Part shown: piece after piece, positions 34,915 to 44,960 of the stretch
Numbering within the stretch: the stretch's first letter is position 1
Layout: each line of letters opens with the position of its first letter
Source: Tateyamaria omphalii
Lineage (GTDB): Bacteria > Pseudomonadota > Alphaproteobacteria > Rhodobacterales > Rhodobacteraceae
Direction of reading: 5' to 3'
Length of the DNA stretch: 64,000 bases
Assembly: GCF_001969365.1 (NCBI RefSeq)
Contig: NZ_CP019312.1
Location: 1,922,001-1,986,000, forward strand
Notes under the pieces: generated by a model
Databases searched by the model: none
Seen by the model: the letters and a program-made list of their open reading frames with translations, nothing else
What the model was told of the DNA's origin: nothing
Position numbers and translations under genes: made by a program

Positions 34915-35556
34915 ATGCCGCTGCCCACCGCACTTACCCACCGCACACACACCCGTACCGCCCCGTGCCTGCCCCTCTTGCCCGAGGGCGCGCAGCACGG
35001 GCTGGGCGATGGGCTGGCGCTTGGCCGCGTGCATGAGGCATGCGGCCCCGCCCGCCACCGCTTTGCCCTGTGGCTCGCGGCCCAGACGACAGGCCCGGTG
35101 ATCTGGATCACCACGGACTGGAACACCGAAAGCCTGAACCCCTGCGGCTTCGCGCCCATCGTCGATCCGGCCCGGCTGCTTCTGGTCCATGCCAGACGGC
35201 CCGAAGACGTGCTGTGGAGCATGGAGGAAGTGCTGCGGTCCGGCACCGTGCCCCTGGCCATCGCCGATCTGCCCGGCCTGCCGGGGCTGACGCCGGTGCG
35301 GCGAATGCACCTGGCCGCCGAAAATGGCGCTGCGGGCAAGGGGGACGCGCCGCTGGGCCTGCTGCTGACCCCCGGCATGGGTGGCGCGCAAGGGGTGGAA
35401 AGCCGCTGGCATCTGGCGACCGATCACAAGGGCGCCCCGGGGCGTTGGACACTCACCCGCCTGCGGGCGCGCACCGCTCCCGAACGGGCGTGGAATGTCA
35501 CGCGCCAGCCGGGCCAGCCCCTGCCGCGCGTGTCCGGATCGATCAACGCCGCGTGA
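34915..35556 (+). CDS. imuA: ImuA-like SOS mutagenesis protein, orphan
   Basis: The 213-residue protein resembles ImuA (RecA-related partner of ImuB and DnaE2): the opening LPEGAQHGLGDGLALGRVHE and the segments VIWITTDW and WSMEEVLRSGTVPLAIADLP fit that family, though no complete Walker A is present. The SOS box directly upstream fits the known LexA control of imuA-imuB-dnaE2 operons. Here, however, the next gene is yceI and no imuB or dnaE2 follows, so the mutasome genes must lie elsewhere or be absent. The assignment is by pattern only. Confidence 0.6.
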   Translation: MPLPTALTHRTHTRTAPCLPLLPEGAQHGLGDGLALGRVHEACGPARHRFALWLAAQTTGPVIWITTDWNTESLNPCGFAPIVDPARLLLVHARRPEDVLWSMEEVLRSGTVPLAIADLPGLPGLTPVRRMHLAAENGAAGKGDAPLGLLLTPGMGGAQGVESRWHLATDHKGAPGRWTLTRLRARTAPERAWNVTRQPGQPLPRVSGSINAA

Positions 35557-35620
35557 GCGACCGAATAATCGCGGGCCGGGCGTGTTACCCTTGCACAACC
35601 CACCCGCACAGGACATCGCC

Positions 35621-36208
35621 ATGCACCGCCGTCACCTTCTGCTTTGCGCCCTCGCAACGCTTGCCCCGCGCACCACACTCGCCGGTCCCAGGCCTTATCG
35701 GCTGGGCGGCGGGGGTGCCACGATCACCTATACGTTCATGTTGAACGGCGCCCCGGTCAAAGGGACGGTGCCGATCAGCCAGGCCGATCTGCAGGTGGAC
35801 CCTGACAACCTTGCCGCCTCGACCGCTGTCGTGCGCGCAGACGTGCGCCGCGCCCGCACCGGGCTTATCTTTGCGACCGAGGCGCTGAAATCCGCCTCCG
35901 TCCTCGATGCGGCCACCCACCCCACTGCACAGTTCCGATCAACCCGCGTGCGGCTCGGCCCCGGCGGGCGTATCTCGGACGGTGCCACGCTCGACGGGGA
36001 TCTGACCCTGCGCGGGGTCACCCGCAACGTCCGCTTCGATGCGGGCCTCTTCCGCGCGCGTGGCAGCGCGGCGGAGGATTTCTCCCGGCTCACCGTCATG
36101 CTCAAGGGCCGCGTGGACCGGCGCGACTTTGGCGCCTCGGGATACCCGGACCTTGTGGACAACAACGTCGGTATCGACATCACCGCGGAAATCAGCGCAG
36201 CAGGCTAA
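35621..36208 (+). CDS. YceI-family periplasmic protein
   Basis: The 195-residue protein has a signal peptide (about 1-21, ending near LAG) and the YceI beta-barrel: YTFMLNGAPVKGTV, then SVLDAATHPTAQFRST and GDLTLRGVTRNVRFD. YceI proteins bind amphiphilic isoprenoids in the periplasm. It lies 64 bases after the ImuA-like gene and is followed by an MFS gene. Confidence 0.85.
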   Translation: MHRRHLLLCALATLAPRTTLAGPRPYRLGGGGATITYTFMLNGAPVKGTVPISQADLQVDPDNLAASTAVVRADVRRARTGLIFATEALKSASVLDAATHPTAQFRSTRVRLGPGGRISDGATLDGDLTLRGVTRNVRFDAGLFRARGSAAEDFSRLTVMLKGRVDRRDFGASGYPDLVDNNVGIDITAEISAAG

Positions 36209-36274
36209 AAACGACGCCATGCCGTCGAATACCCGCTAGGAACGGCACCACACTTGAGCGACAAGAGCGGTGCC

Positions 36275-37498
36275 ATGCGTATGCTCATTTCCTTCGCGGC
36301 CCTGTTTCTGTCGGTCATTCTGCTGCAACTCAGCTCGGGCGCGCTTGGCCCGCTCGACGCACTGTCGGGGCTGGTCCTGGACTTCACACGGCAAGAGATC
36401 GGCCTTCTGGGCTCTGCCCACTTCCTCGGCTTCTTCGTCGGTTGCTGGTGGGCGCCCCGGCTCATGGGCAGCGTCGGGCACAGCCGCGCCTTTGCCGCGT
36501 TCACGGCAGCGGGCGCCATCGGCCTGATCGCGCATATGCTGATTGTGGACCCCATGGCCTGGGCCGTCATGCGGGTCGCCTCCGGCATGTGCGTGGCGGG
36601 CTGCTACACGGTGATCGAGGCTTGGTTGCAATCCAAGGTCACGAACGAAACCCGCGGACGCACCATGGCCGTCTACCGACTGATGGACATGGGCGCGTCG
36701 CTTGCGGCCCAGCTGGTCATCGGGGTGCTCGAACCGGCAAGCTATGTCAGCTATAACATCCTTGCCATCGTCTGCTGCGCGGCACTCCTGCCCCTGACAC
36801 TGACCCGGGTCAAACAGCCCGAAACCCCCTCTGCCCCCCGCCTGCGCCCGCGCCTCGCTGCACAACGCTCACCCCTCGCGGCCGCAGGTGTGGTTGTCGC
36901 CGCCCTGTCCAGCGCATCCTTCCGCATGGTCGGCCCGATCTACGGGCAAGAGGTTGGGCTGACCACGCAGCAAATCGCATGGTTCATGGCCGCCTTTGTC
37001 CTCGGTGGCGCGCTCGCGCAATACCCCGTTGGCTGGCTTGCGGACAAATACGACCGGCGCTGGGTGCTGATCTGGCTGTCTGGCGCCGCCGTTGCCAGTT
37101 GCGGCATCACCGCATTCGCAACAGGCCTCAGCCCCACAGGCATCATGATCACCGCAGGCGTCTTCGGTCTGACGACCTTCCCGATCTACTCTGTGGCAGC
37201 CGCCCACGCGCACGACTTCGCTGACGCATCAGAACGGGTGGAGCTGTCGGCCGCGCTCATGTTCTACTTCGCGCTTGGGGCCATTGCGGCACCGTTCACC
37301 GCTTCGGCCCTGATCGACACCTTCGGCCCGCCTGCGCTGTTTGCCATGATCGCGGTGGGGCATGTCGCCCTGATTGTCTTCGGCCTCGCCCGAATGCGCG
37401 CGCGGGCCACACCCGCCGAGCGCACGCGCTATGTCTATGCCCCGCGCACCTCGTTCCAGATCGGGCGTTTGCTGGGCCGAAGCCGTGACGGCAAGTAA
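36275..37498 (+). CDS. MFS transporter
   Basis: The protein of about 407 residues has 12 predicted transmembrane helices in two halves, with the conserved loop motif GWLADKYDRRWVL near residue 250. The family resembles YcaD-type MFS permeases; the substrate is unknown. The first good ATG is at 36275; an earlier TTG at 36254 would add seven residues. It precedes metG by 60 bases in the same direction. Confidence 0.82.
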   Translation: MRMLISFAALFLSVILLQLSSGALGPLDALSGLVLDFTRQEIGLLGSAHFLGFFVGCWWAPRLMGSVGHSRAFAAFTAAGAIGLIAHMLIVDPMAWAVMRVASGMCVAGCYTVIEAWLQSKVTNETRGRTMAVYRLMDMGASLAAQLVIGVLEPASYVSYNILAIVCCAALLPLTLTRVKQPETPSAPRLRPRLAAQRSPLAAAGVVVAALSSASFRMVGPIYGQEVGLTTQQIAWFMAAFVLGGALAQYPVGWLADKYDRRWVLIWLSGAAVASCGITAFATGLSPTGIMITAGVFGLTTFPIYSVAAAHAHDFADASERVELSAALMFYFALGAIAAPFTASALIDTFGPPALFAMIAVGHVALIVFGLARMRARATPAERTRYVYAPRTSFQIGRLLGRSRDGK

Positions 37499-37558
37499 GG
37501 GGCCTTTTCCAGCCGACATCCCGCTGCTACACGGGCCGCAACCAGTCAAAGGCCCATC

Positions 37559-39271
37559 ATGCAGCGTCACCTGATCACCTCCGCCATCCCGTATATCAAC
37601 GGCATCAAGCACCTCGGGAACCTGGTGGGCAGCCAGTTGCCCGCCGACCTTTACGCCCGCTACCAGCGCGCGCGCGGAAACGAGGTGCTGTTTCTCTGCG
37701 CCACGGACGAGCACGGCACGCCAGCGGAACTGGCCGCGGCCAAAGCAGGCAAGCCGGTCGCCGAATACTGCGCAGAGATGCACGCGATCCAGGCAGAGAT
37801 CGCCAAGGGTTTCCGCCTGTCCTTCGACCATTTCGGGCGCTCCTCGTCACCGCAGAACCACGCGTTGACGCAGCACTTTGCAGGGCGGCTGGCAGATGCA
37901 GGTTTGATCCGTGAAGTGACCGAAAAACAGGTCTATTCCAACGCCGACGGGCGGTTTCTGCCCGACCGCTATATCGAAGGGACCTGCCCCAATTGCGGCT
38001 ATGACAAAGCACGCGGCGACCAGTGCGAGAACTGCACCAAGCAGTTGGATCCAACCGACCTGATCGACCCGCGCAGCGCCATCTCCGGCTCGACCGACCT
38101 TGAGGTGCGCGAGACAACGCACCTTTTCCTGCGCCAATCCGCGCTCAAGGACGATCTCGACGCATGGATCGACAGCAAGACGGACTGGCCTGTCCTGACC
38201 ACCTCCATCGCCAAGAAGTGGCTGCATGACGGCGACGGCCTGCAGGATCGCGGCATCACGCGGGACCTCGATTGGGGCATTCCCGTGCGCCGGGGCGACA
38301 AAGACTGGCCCGGCATGGAAGGCAAGGTGTTTTACGTCTGGTTCGACGCGCCCATCGAATACATCGCCTGCGCTCGCGAATGGGCCGATGCGCAGGGCGG
38401 CGCCGACTGGGAACGCTGGTGGCGGACGGACAAGGGCGCGGATGACGTGCGCTACACCCAGTTCATGGGCAAGGACAACGTGCCCTTCCACACACTCAGC
38501 TTTCCGGCCACCATCCTTGGCTCGGGCGAGCCGTGGAAGATGGTCGATCACCTCAAGTCGTTCAACTACCTGAACTATGACGGCGGTCAATTCTCGACCA
38601 GCCAGGGCCGCGGCGTCTTCATGGACCAGGCGCTCGAGATCCTGCCCGCCGACTATTGGCGCTGGTGGCTGCTGTCGAACTGCCCCGAAACATCCGATTC
38701 CGAATTCACGTGGGAGCTGTTCCAGCAGGGCGTGAACAAGGATCTGGCCGACGTGCTGGGCAACTTTGTCAGCCGCGTGACCAAGTTCTGCCGGTCCAAG
38801 TTTGGCGAGACAGTGCCGGAAGGTGGCGCATACGGAAACGCAGAACAGGCCCTTATCGCCGACCTCGATACCCGGATCGCGCGCTATGCCGCGTTGATGG
38901 ACGCCATGGAGGTGCGCAAGGCCGCGCAGGAACTGCGTGCCATCTGGGTGTCCGGGAACGAGTACCTGCAAACAGCTGCCCCCTGGGCAACGATCAAGGA
39001 GGACGAGGCGCGTGCGGCCATGCAGATCCGGCTGGGTCTGAACCTTATTGCGCTCTACGCCGCACTGTCGTCGCCCTTCATTCCGGACACGTCTGCGCTG
39101 ATGGCGACTGCGTTGGGGCTCCAAGACTTGAACTGGCCGGACACCGCAGAAGACGCGCTGACCCGGTTGCAGGCCGGACAGGCATTCACCGTGCCGGAAA
39201 ATCTTTTTGCAAAGATCAGCGATGATGATCGTAGCGCCTGGCAAGAGCGGTTCTCAGGCATTCGCGAATGA
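37559..39271 (+). CDS. metG: Methionyl-tRNA synthetase
   Basis: The 570-residue enzyme charges tRNA-Met. The class I HIGH motif is KHLGN in [11 protein letters not shown] (about residues 10-20). The zinc knuckle is [17 protein letters not shown], and the KMSKS loop is the variant QFSTSQGRG typical of this MetRS branch. The C-terminal anticodon-binding domain is present, but there is no C-terminal dimerisation domain, as in the shorter MetG form. No frame break was seen. Confidence 0.95.
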   Translation: MQRHLITSAIPYINGIKHLGNLVGSQLPADLYARYQRARGNEVLFLCATDEHGTPAELAAAKAGKPVAEYCAEMHAIQAEIAKGFRLSFDHFGRSSSPQNHALTQHFAGRLADAGLIREVTEKQVYSNADGRFLPDRYIEGTCPNCGYDKARGDQCENCTKQLDPTDLIDPRSAISGSTDLEVRETTHLFLRQSALKDDLDAWIDSKTDWPVLTTSIAKKWLHDGDGLQDRGITRDLDWGIPVRRGDKDWPGMEGKVFYVWFDAPIEYIACAREWADAQGGADWERWWRTDKGADDVRYTQFMGKDNVPFHTLSFPATILGSGEPWKMVDHLKSFNYLNYDGGQFSTSQGRGVFMDQALEILPADYWRWWLLSNCPETSDSEFTWELFQQGVNKDLADVLGNFVSRVTKFCRSKFGETVPEGGAYGNAEQALIADLDTRIARYAALMDAMEVRKAAQELRAIWVSGNEYLQTAAPWATIKEDEARAAMQIRLGLNLIALYAALSSPFIPDTSALMATALGLQDLNWPDTAEDALTRLQAGQAFTVPENLFAKISDDDRSAWQERFSGIRE

Positions 39272-39465
39272 TGGAATACGCGCTCGCATCCAACTCGGGC
39301 CCGTGTTGATGGCACGTGCCAGAGCACCGCTTTAACCGTTGATATCCGGTCAATTCCTAATACGCGCACAACGCCACCCGCTCGAAACCATATGGGTGTG
39401 CGGCCAATGTCAATGTCTCAAAAAGGCGACAGCACAATGCTCAACAGGCATACGCCGGGGTCGGC

Positions 39466-42042
39466 TCAGAACTCTTCCCATCCGGTGGCTATGGGTTCTT
39501 CTTCGCGTTCGGGCTGCAATGCCAGCGCGCCGTCTGTCGCGAGCGACTTTGATATGTCGACTTGTGCTGATGCGCTTTGCTCACCGGCCCGTACCGCAAG
39601 CCGGCTTGTTCCGATGTTGAATTTCGCAACGGCTTCCGCAAGCGCATCCGCCTCACCAGTAAGCGCATGGCTGGCGGCCGTCGTTTCCTCGAACATGGCG
39701 GCGTTTTGCTGCGTGACGTGATCCAATTCGTTCACCGCCGCGTTGATCTCATTCAGACCGGCGGATTGTTGTCGCGCCGAACTGGCAATTTCAGCCACCC
39801 GGTTTGAAATGTCATCCACCGATGACACAATTGCAGCCAGGGCCGTGCCGGTGCTGTCGACCAAGTGGACGCCCTGCTGCACCTGTTCGCCGCTGGTCGA
39901 AATAAGGGTGTTGATCTCGCGCGCAGCTTCAGAAGATCGTTGCGCCAGCGCGCGGACCTCGGTGGCGACAACCGCAAATCCGCGCCCCGCCTCACCTGCG
40001 CGGGCGGCCTCGACACCCGCATTCAGAGCCAACAGGTTGGTTTGGAAGGCGATATCGTCAATGACCGACGTAATCTTTGAAATCTCCTGCGACGATGCCT
40101 TGATCCCATCCATCGCGACCACGGCCTGGCGTGCAATCTCTCCTCCATGTTCCGCGTTTTGCTGCGCGTCTTCGGACATTTTGCTGGCTGCATCGGCACC
40201 CTCGGCCGCGGATCGGACCGACGACGTCAATTCGTCTAGCGCGGCGGCTGTTTCCTCTAACGTGGCGGCTTGCCGTTCCGTCCGACGGGAAAGATCGTCC
40301 GCGGCGCTGGTGATCTCCGTTGTTTCATTGCGGATCGATTCAACGTTGTGCGTTACGCTGGTCATGGCACTACGCAACCCGACCAGCGCATTGTTGAAGT
40401 CCCGCCTCAGCTTTTCATACTCGGGCGGGAACGGCGCGGTCAGTTCCAAAGTGAGATCTCCCTCGGAGAGGCATTGAAGACTGTGACCCAATGCGGCAAC
40501 AACCTTGGCCTGCTCTTCTGCCAGACGGGCTTGTCGGTCGCGTGCATCGCGGACTTCCGCTTCGGCCACGGTCACATCCGTTCCAATCAGAATGCACCGT
40601 TCCATGATGCCATCCGCAGTCGACACGTTGATAAAACTGCCGTCAACGACGACCCGCTTGCCATCGCTGCGAATGAGGTCGATCTTGCCGTGGATGCCGT
40701 CCCCCTCCGCCAGATTGCCAAGCACATCCTCGGGAATATCGGCAGTGGATTGTACGGGCGCCAAAATCGACTGCAAGGATAAGTGCGACAGATCGCCTGG
40801 ATCCAGTTTCAGACGCGAGGCTGCAACGTCGTTGATGTCAGAGCATTGCCCCTGTGCATCAAACTCAATACGCATCTGGGTGCTATCAATTCCACCCAGC
40901 AATGCAGCGTTTCGGTGGGCCACAGTCTGCTCGGACCATTCGACAACCGCGCCAATGGGCTGATCCGCGTCGTCGCATGCAGGGCTTATAGTCACGCGAA
41001 CGTGCCGGTCCCCAACACGCAAGACGGTGGTTCCAGCGTCGCGCACACCTGTGGGCCTATCCAGTGCGGCAAGTTCGGCAAACCCCTCCAGATTGCTCAA
41101 GTCCGCGCCGATCCAGTTCTCTCCTGTCGCGTCGGGCCATAGATCTGCAAGTCCCGGCAACAAATCATCCAACAACACCGCGCATGCAGGATTGGTAAAA
41201 TTGATGCGCCCACGCTCGTCCACAATCATCATTGGCGCCGTAGATCCTTCGAAAGCTGCGCTTTTGAACGCACTTTCGCGTTGACCTTTCTGCGCATTGG
41301 ACAAGGCATTCCTGAACCCGTGAAGTCGGCGGGCGATGTTGCCGATCTCGTCGCCGCGCTGCGTGCCGGGCACGTCTATGTCGTATTTCTCGCGCGCCAT
41401 CGCCTTCATGACGGACGCAATGCGGTTCAGCGGTCGCGACACGTCATACCAAGCGTACAAGATCAAAAAGGCCATCGTCACAACGAAAACGCTGATCGCG
41501 ACCGCCATGGCAATCATCTGGTTGCGGCTCAAAAGCGAAATGATCCGAGCGTCATCCCATGTTGTGACCACGGCACCGGCAATCAACTGCTCGGACCCGA
41601 AGAAGACCGGATAGGCAACAACCATCCCATCATCCGACCTGACCGCTCCCGCGGTTTCGATCGCCTGTCGCGCATAGATGCGCGGGTCTAGGGTCGCATC
41701 CACACCGACCGAAGTTGCGTACATGGAGTCGCCTTCAGGGCCCGTGACGAACACGCTGCGCGCCTCCGGTTCGGCCGCGGACAAGACACTGGTGGCGATG
41801 TCCCGGATGGCGATTTCGTTGGCGAACTTGATGGATCCGCCCAGCTGCATAGCCAAAAGTTCGGTCACATTTTCGGCGCGCGATGTCATCTCGTTGTGCA
41901 ACAGATTGCGCTGCGCCGTGTAGTCGAACGTCACCATCGCGGCCAGGACGGATATTGTCAGAAATGCTGTCGTTGCAAGCGCCTTGACCATCAGGGTGTT
42001 CAAACGGGACAAAAACAACCGGCTGTAACCAGTTTCTGGCAT
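39466..42042 (-). CDS. Methyl-accepting chemotaxis protein ending in a CheR-binding-type pentapeptide
   Basis: The 858-residue receptor has an N-terminal transmembrane helix (about 16-40), a periplasmic sensor domain, a second helix (about 180-200), HAMP ([19 protein letters not shown]) and two PAS-like domains. A second HAMP-like stretch and the MCP signalling domain ([32 protein letters not shown]) follow. The last five residues are GWEEF, close to the NWETF-type CheR-docking pentapeptide, so methylation by CheR through a tether is likely. The ligand is unknown. No cheA or cheW is in the window. Confidence 0.9.
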   Translation of the reverse strand: MPETGYSRLFLSRLNTLMVKALATTAFLTISVLAAMVTFDYTAQRNLLHNEMTSRAENVTELLAMQLGGSIKFANEIAIRDIATSVLSAAEPEARSVFVTGPEGDSMYATSVGVDATLDPRIYARQAIETAGAVRSDDGMVVAYPVFFGSEQLIAGAVVTTWDDARIISLLSRNQMIAMAVAISVFVVTMAFLILYAWYDVSRPLNRIASVMKAMAREKYDIDVPGTQRGDEIGNIARRLHGFRNALSNAQKGQRESAFKSAAFEGSTAPMMIVDERGRINFTNPACAVLLDDLLPGLADLWPDATGENWIGADLSNLEGFAELAALDRPTGVRDAGTTVLRVGDRHVRVTISPACDDADQPIGAVVEWSEQTVAHRNAALLGGIDSTQMRIEFDAQGQCSDINDVAASRLKLDPGDLSHLSLQSILAPVQSTADIPEDVLGNLAEGDGIHGKIDLIRSDGKRVVVDGSFINVSTADGIMERCILIGTDVTVAEAEVRDARDRQARLAEEQAKVVAALGHSLQCLSEGDLTLELTAPFPPEYEKLRRDFNNALVGLRSAMTSVTHNVESIRNETTEITSAADDLSRRTERQAATLEETAAALDELTSSVRSAAEGADAASKMSEDAQQNAEHGGEIARQAVVAMDGIKASSQEISKITSVIDDIAFQTNLLALNAGVEAARAGEAGRGFAVVATEVRALAQRSSEAAREINTLISTSGEQVQQGVHLVDSTGTALAAIVSSVDDISNRVAEIASSARQQSAGLNEINAAVNELDHVTQQNAAMFEETTAASHALTGEADALAEAVAKFNIGTSRLAVRAGEQSASAQVDISKSLATDGALALQPEREEEPIATGWEEF

Positions 42043-42695
42043 GACGTGATCCTTGGCATTGCGGAGGACCAGAACGGCGGTCCCAAGCTGAATTGCCTGT
42101 TCATTTACGTCAGCGCCATTACCGGCACCTTAATTTCGCCAACCCACGTGTTGGCCAGACTGCCGTAAATTTTCCGAAAATTGGTACAGACGGAGGGGTT
42201 GGAACGCACGCGAACGTTCGCCCTTGGGACTTCAAGCTCGCCGACATGGTCCAATCCGTCCATATCCGCCCACCTGTCTCTTCCATATAAGCAGCTATAA
42301 AATATACGTTTTCCAAAATTTCAGCCGACCACGTGTCGCCCTATGCGCGACGAGGGTGGAGACGTGAGAGCCCCCTCTTTGGCTCACGGCACCAGCGAAC
42401 AGTTGCTCACTCTCAAGCAGCGCCTTGGTCGTTTCCTTCAGGTCCTGACCCATTTGCCACCGGTCAAACGCATCGACACGCTGGTCGTTAAACACATCCT
42501 GACGACGATCAAACACATCGCGGTTGAGTGGTGGCATGCCGCCGGTGCGACGCCTTGACGGCTCGGCGCGAAGCACACAGACAGCATCACGCGGACACCG
42601 ATGCATTGTGTTGCGCAGTCGTTCAAGGCGGAAGCCAATACAAGGCAGCTCCGTGATCCGTCTCGCCACCTACCAAGCCAGACGAGGGAACAGAT
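42043..42695. other. 653-base region without a confident gene
   Basis: The region between the chemoreceptor and the broken TonB receptor is less GC-rich than its surroundings. An open frame of 124 codons on the minus strand (42295-42669) includes DVFDRRQDVFNDQ and WQMGQDLKETTKALLES, but has no good start signal and no family I know. It may be a remnant. No tRNA or structured RNA was recognised. Confidence 0.4.
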
Positions 42696-43057
42696 ATGTC
42701 ATCCACCTTTATAAAGGTGTGCGCCGCCGTTGCGTTGATACCAACTAGAGCAATCGCACAGGATCAAACCACGCCGGACGCGCCGCCCGAAACAGGCGAT
42801 GACGCGTTCCCTGGCACCATTGTGTTGTCCGCACCGGACAACCCGATTGCCGAGGACGGGATTTCGGTGACACGCGAGAGCTTGGTGCCGAGCAATCCGG
42901 TGGACTTGTCAGAAGTGTTCATGGCAGAACCAAGCATCCCGGTTGGCGGCTCCATCCCAATCTCGCAGAAGGTGTATGTGAACGGGATCGAGGAAAACAA
43001 CCTTGCCATCTCGATCGACGGGGCGCGGCAGAACAGCAAGGTGTTTCACCACAATGC
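42696..43057 (+). pseudogene. TonB-dependent siderophore/heme receptor, truncated 5' part
   Basis: The frame starts with a signal peptide (MSSTFIKVCAAVALIPTRAIAQ) and continues through the plug domain of a TonB-dependent receptor (VYVNGIEENNLAISIDGARQ and the FHHN turn). At about 43054-43058 it changes abruptly into the reverse complement of an ABC transporter ATPase. The barrel, some 500 residues, is missing. GAGGGAAC precedes the ATG. It is therefore the first part of a receptor cut by a deletion that fused it to the next genes. Confidence 0.7.
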
Positions 43058-43360
43058 GGATACCGCCCAAAGGCAACAAGGTCCGCCACGCTTAGCCGGG
43101 GCGCTGTATCCTGATCTGCGGCAGATCGCCAGGATACGGGCCAGCACGGCGGTATCGCAGGTCGTAAGGTCATGCGCATCGACCGTTATGCGGCCCTGCT
43201 GCAACGGCAACAGCCGGGCGACCAGGGACAACAGGGGCGACGTGCCGGCGCCATTCGGTTGGATCAGCGTGCTTATACCGTGTTTCGGCAGATCAAGTGA
43301 CACGTCACACAGGATAGGTCTGCCCGCGATGTCATGGACCACATTCCGGATCGAAATCAT
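43058..43360 (-). pseudogene. Iron-siderophore ABC transporter ATPase, decayed
   Basis: The frame beginning MISIRNVVHDIAGRP is the start of a FecE/CeuD-type ATPase. The Walker A reads QPNGAGTSP instead of GPNGAGKST, so both the Lys and the following Thr of the nucleotide site are changed. Further on, the frame is lost near 43130 and the match continues in another frame (SVADLVAFGRYPH). The gene ends where the TonB receptor fragment begins. Its ATG still overlaps the permease stop as ATGA, a trace of the former operon. Several kinds of damage make this true decay rather than a read error. Confidence 0.7.
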
Positions 43361-43900
43361 CGGGACCAACCTTTGAGCAAGAGTACGAAAAACAGCAATC
43401 CACCCAGCAGATCGACGACCACCGACAGCGGTGTGGCCCGCTCCGGCACCAATTGCCCGCCGACAAGCGCAATGGCCGAGATCAGCGGCGCTATGGGCAA
43501 AAGCCGCGGGTGGGTCTCGGACGCATCCACCAGCCGCGCAAGACTAACAACCAAAAGACCAAGAAATGCAACGGCTCCAACAAGCGCCGTGGACACCGAA
43601 ACCAGAACCGCGACCAAGAGCAGCGCAAACACCATCTCGCGCCGGACCCGCAAACCCGGATTGGTGGCTGCATCATGTCCCAAAGCCAGCACATCCCAGT
43701 GCCGCCCCCAACACGCCACCATAGACCAGCCCCACCCGCGGGATCGGCAGCGATTGTGTCGGCGGCAGGCGCTGAACAATGGTCAGAAACCCCGCGCCCG
43801 CCAACAACGCCATGACTGATGCCGCTGCATACGCACACGTCAGGCCGATTTGAAAGGCGATCCGAATATCTGCCCAAACGGGTGTGTTTCAGGTTTCTGC
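43357..43900 (-). pseudogene. FecCD-type siderophore permease remnants, fused and decayed
   Basis: On the minus strand two pieces can be seen. The first (about 43700-43900) reads SVMALLAGAGFLTIVQRLPP and VGLVYGGVLGAALG, typical of the FecCD permease family, then stops. The second (43357 to about 43695) reads VLALGHDAATNPGLRVRREM and STALVGAVAFLGLLVVSLAR, the C-terminal half of a FecCD permease, ending at 43357. The frames of the two pieces differ at about 43690, so an internal deletion has joined them. Together with the ATPase they resemble the permease-permease-ATPase order of iron uptake operons. Confidence 0.65.
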
Positions 43901-43981
43901 TCCCAGCACCCTCAAACAGTGCAAGGCGTGACATGCGCCGTCTGAAACCGCAGCGCGTCTCCTTGACCGGGAAAACAGAAT

Positions 43982-44312
43982 TGGTGCGGACGGCGGGACT
44001 TGAACCCGCACGATCATACGATCGAGAGATTTTCTTACCCGCTACGACTTTCGTCGCCGACGCACTTGCGCCGTTTGTGGTCTGGACTATCCCTTCACCA
44101 TCACTGGTTTCCCAGCCTTAGGTGCTGCCCGTCTAGTCTCTACACCTTCCGTCCGAGCGTGACACTCGACCGGCTTGGCTCGGGATTGGCATAAGCCATA
44201 TTGATGGCCATTAGCTTTCCCCGACTTTGAGCAGTTCTACTCCCAGCGTTTCCACCAGGGCACTCAAAACATGGCTTAAGTCTCTTGTGTCTACCGATTC
44301 CACCACGTCCGC
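43982..44312 (-). tRNA. tRNA-Leu (TAA anticodon) interrupted by a group I intron
   Basis: The 5' exon (44278-44312, 35 bases) and 3' exon (43982-44033, 52 bases, CCA encoded) join to a tRNA-Leu. The acceptor is GCGGACG with CGTCCGC, the anticodon stem AGAGA with TCTCT, the loop CTTAAAA, the variable arm CGATC/GATCG and the T-arm GCGGG TTCAAGT CCCGC. The anticodon TAA is cut between T34 and A35. The gap is filled by a 244-base group I intron (44034-44277). The 5' splice site follows T and the intron ends in G, as group I introns require. The position is the one used by the tRNA-Leu(UAA) intron of cyanobacteria. Confidence 0.9.
44034..44277 (-). ncRNA. Group I intron (IC3-like) in tRNA-Leu(UAA)
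   Basis: The 244-base segment contains the group I core. Element P/Q reads GGGGAAAGC ... CCCGAGCCAAGCC. Element R is GTGTAGAGACTAGACGG (about 44129-44145) and element S is AAGGGATAGTCCAG (44082-44095), so P7 can form. Two GAAA tetraloop hairpins are visible (CTGG-GAAA-CCAG and CGAC-GAAA-GTCG). The internal guide GAGT can pair with the exon end ACTT, with a U-G pair at the splice site. No open frame for a homing endonuclease is present, so the intron appears to be an RNA-only element that would splice by itself or with host help. Confidence 0.88.
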
Positions 44313-44359
44313 GACACCTTGTGTGATATGCAATCGGGCGCGTGACCTCAAGGCCGCGA

Positions 44360-44917
44360 TTACAGCTCCTCGCCGACAGGTCCCAAGGGCGCACCGTCGG
44401 CCAGCAAGTGACGCTCCGACAGCCATGGATTGTTCACCAGCGCAGCCTCAAGCTGCGCCCGCGCCTCATCGCGGCGGCCCAGGTTCATCAAGGTCAGCGC
44501 ACGCCCCGATTGCGCACCAACATGGTCCGGCGACAGGGCCAACGCCCGATCCAGATCCATCAGCGCCGCCGCGAAATCCTCTCGCAAAAAGCTGATGAAA
44601 GCGCGCTGGTTGTACCCTTCGGCATAGTCCGGACAATACGCAACCAAGGCGTCAAAGCTGTCATACGCACCGACAAAATCAAAATTGCCGCGCTGGCGCA
44701 TGCCGCGATCCAGAACCTCCTGCGCCGAGGCATCGGGTGCCCGCAGCCAGACCTGCCACATCTTGTCCGAGGCCGCCCGGCCCGCGCGTTCATCCGGGGC
44801 GGCATTCGCCTCTTCAATCAACGCGCCAAGTTCTGCGGCGATGTCGGGCGGTGCGGGGCACGCGATCGCCCATACGGGTACGCACGCAAACGTAATGGCT
44901 GGCATATATCGCTTCAT
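44360..44917 (-). CDS. Secreted tetratricopeptide-repeat protein
   Basis: The 185-residue protein has a signal peptide (about 1-19, ending near AIA) and TPR-like helical repeats, for example the run starting YNQRAFISFLREDFAAALMD followed by DLDRALALSPDHVGAQSGRA. Cys residues near the start (IACPAPPD) could form a lipid anchor, but the position is not a classic lipobox. The partner is unknown. It stands alone between tRNA-Leu and putR. Confidence 0.7.
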   Translation of the reverse strand: MKRYMPAITFACVPVWAIACPAPPDIAAELGALIEEANAAPDERAGRAASDKMWQVWLRAPDASAQEVLDRGMRQRGNFDFVGAYDSFDALVAYCPDYAEGYNQRAFISFLREDFAAALMDLDRALALSPDHVGAQSGRALTLMNLGRRDEARAQLEAALVNNPWLSERHLLADGAPLGPVGEEL

Positions 44918-44960
44918 CCGAACAAAAGTGATGCTGCCTCCGCACTGGTCAAGGCCCGGC

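Noticed and set aside
42295..42669. 124-residue gene on the minus strand
   Set aside because: No start signal, no family and mixed codon use; kept only as a possible remnant in the gap entry.
44034..44277. Homing endonuclease in the intron
   Set aside because: The intron is only 244 bases and has no open frame longer than a few dozen codons.
43982..44312. tRNA-Leu pseudogene instead of an intron-bearing gene
   Set aside because: Both exons are perfect and pair through all stems, and the insertion lies exactly in the anticodon loop with a group I core.
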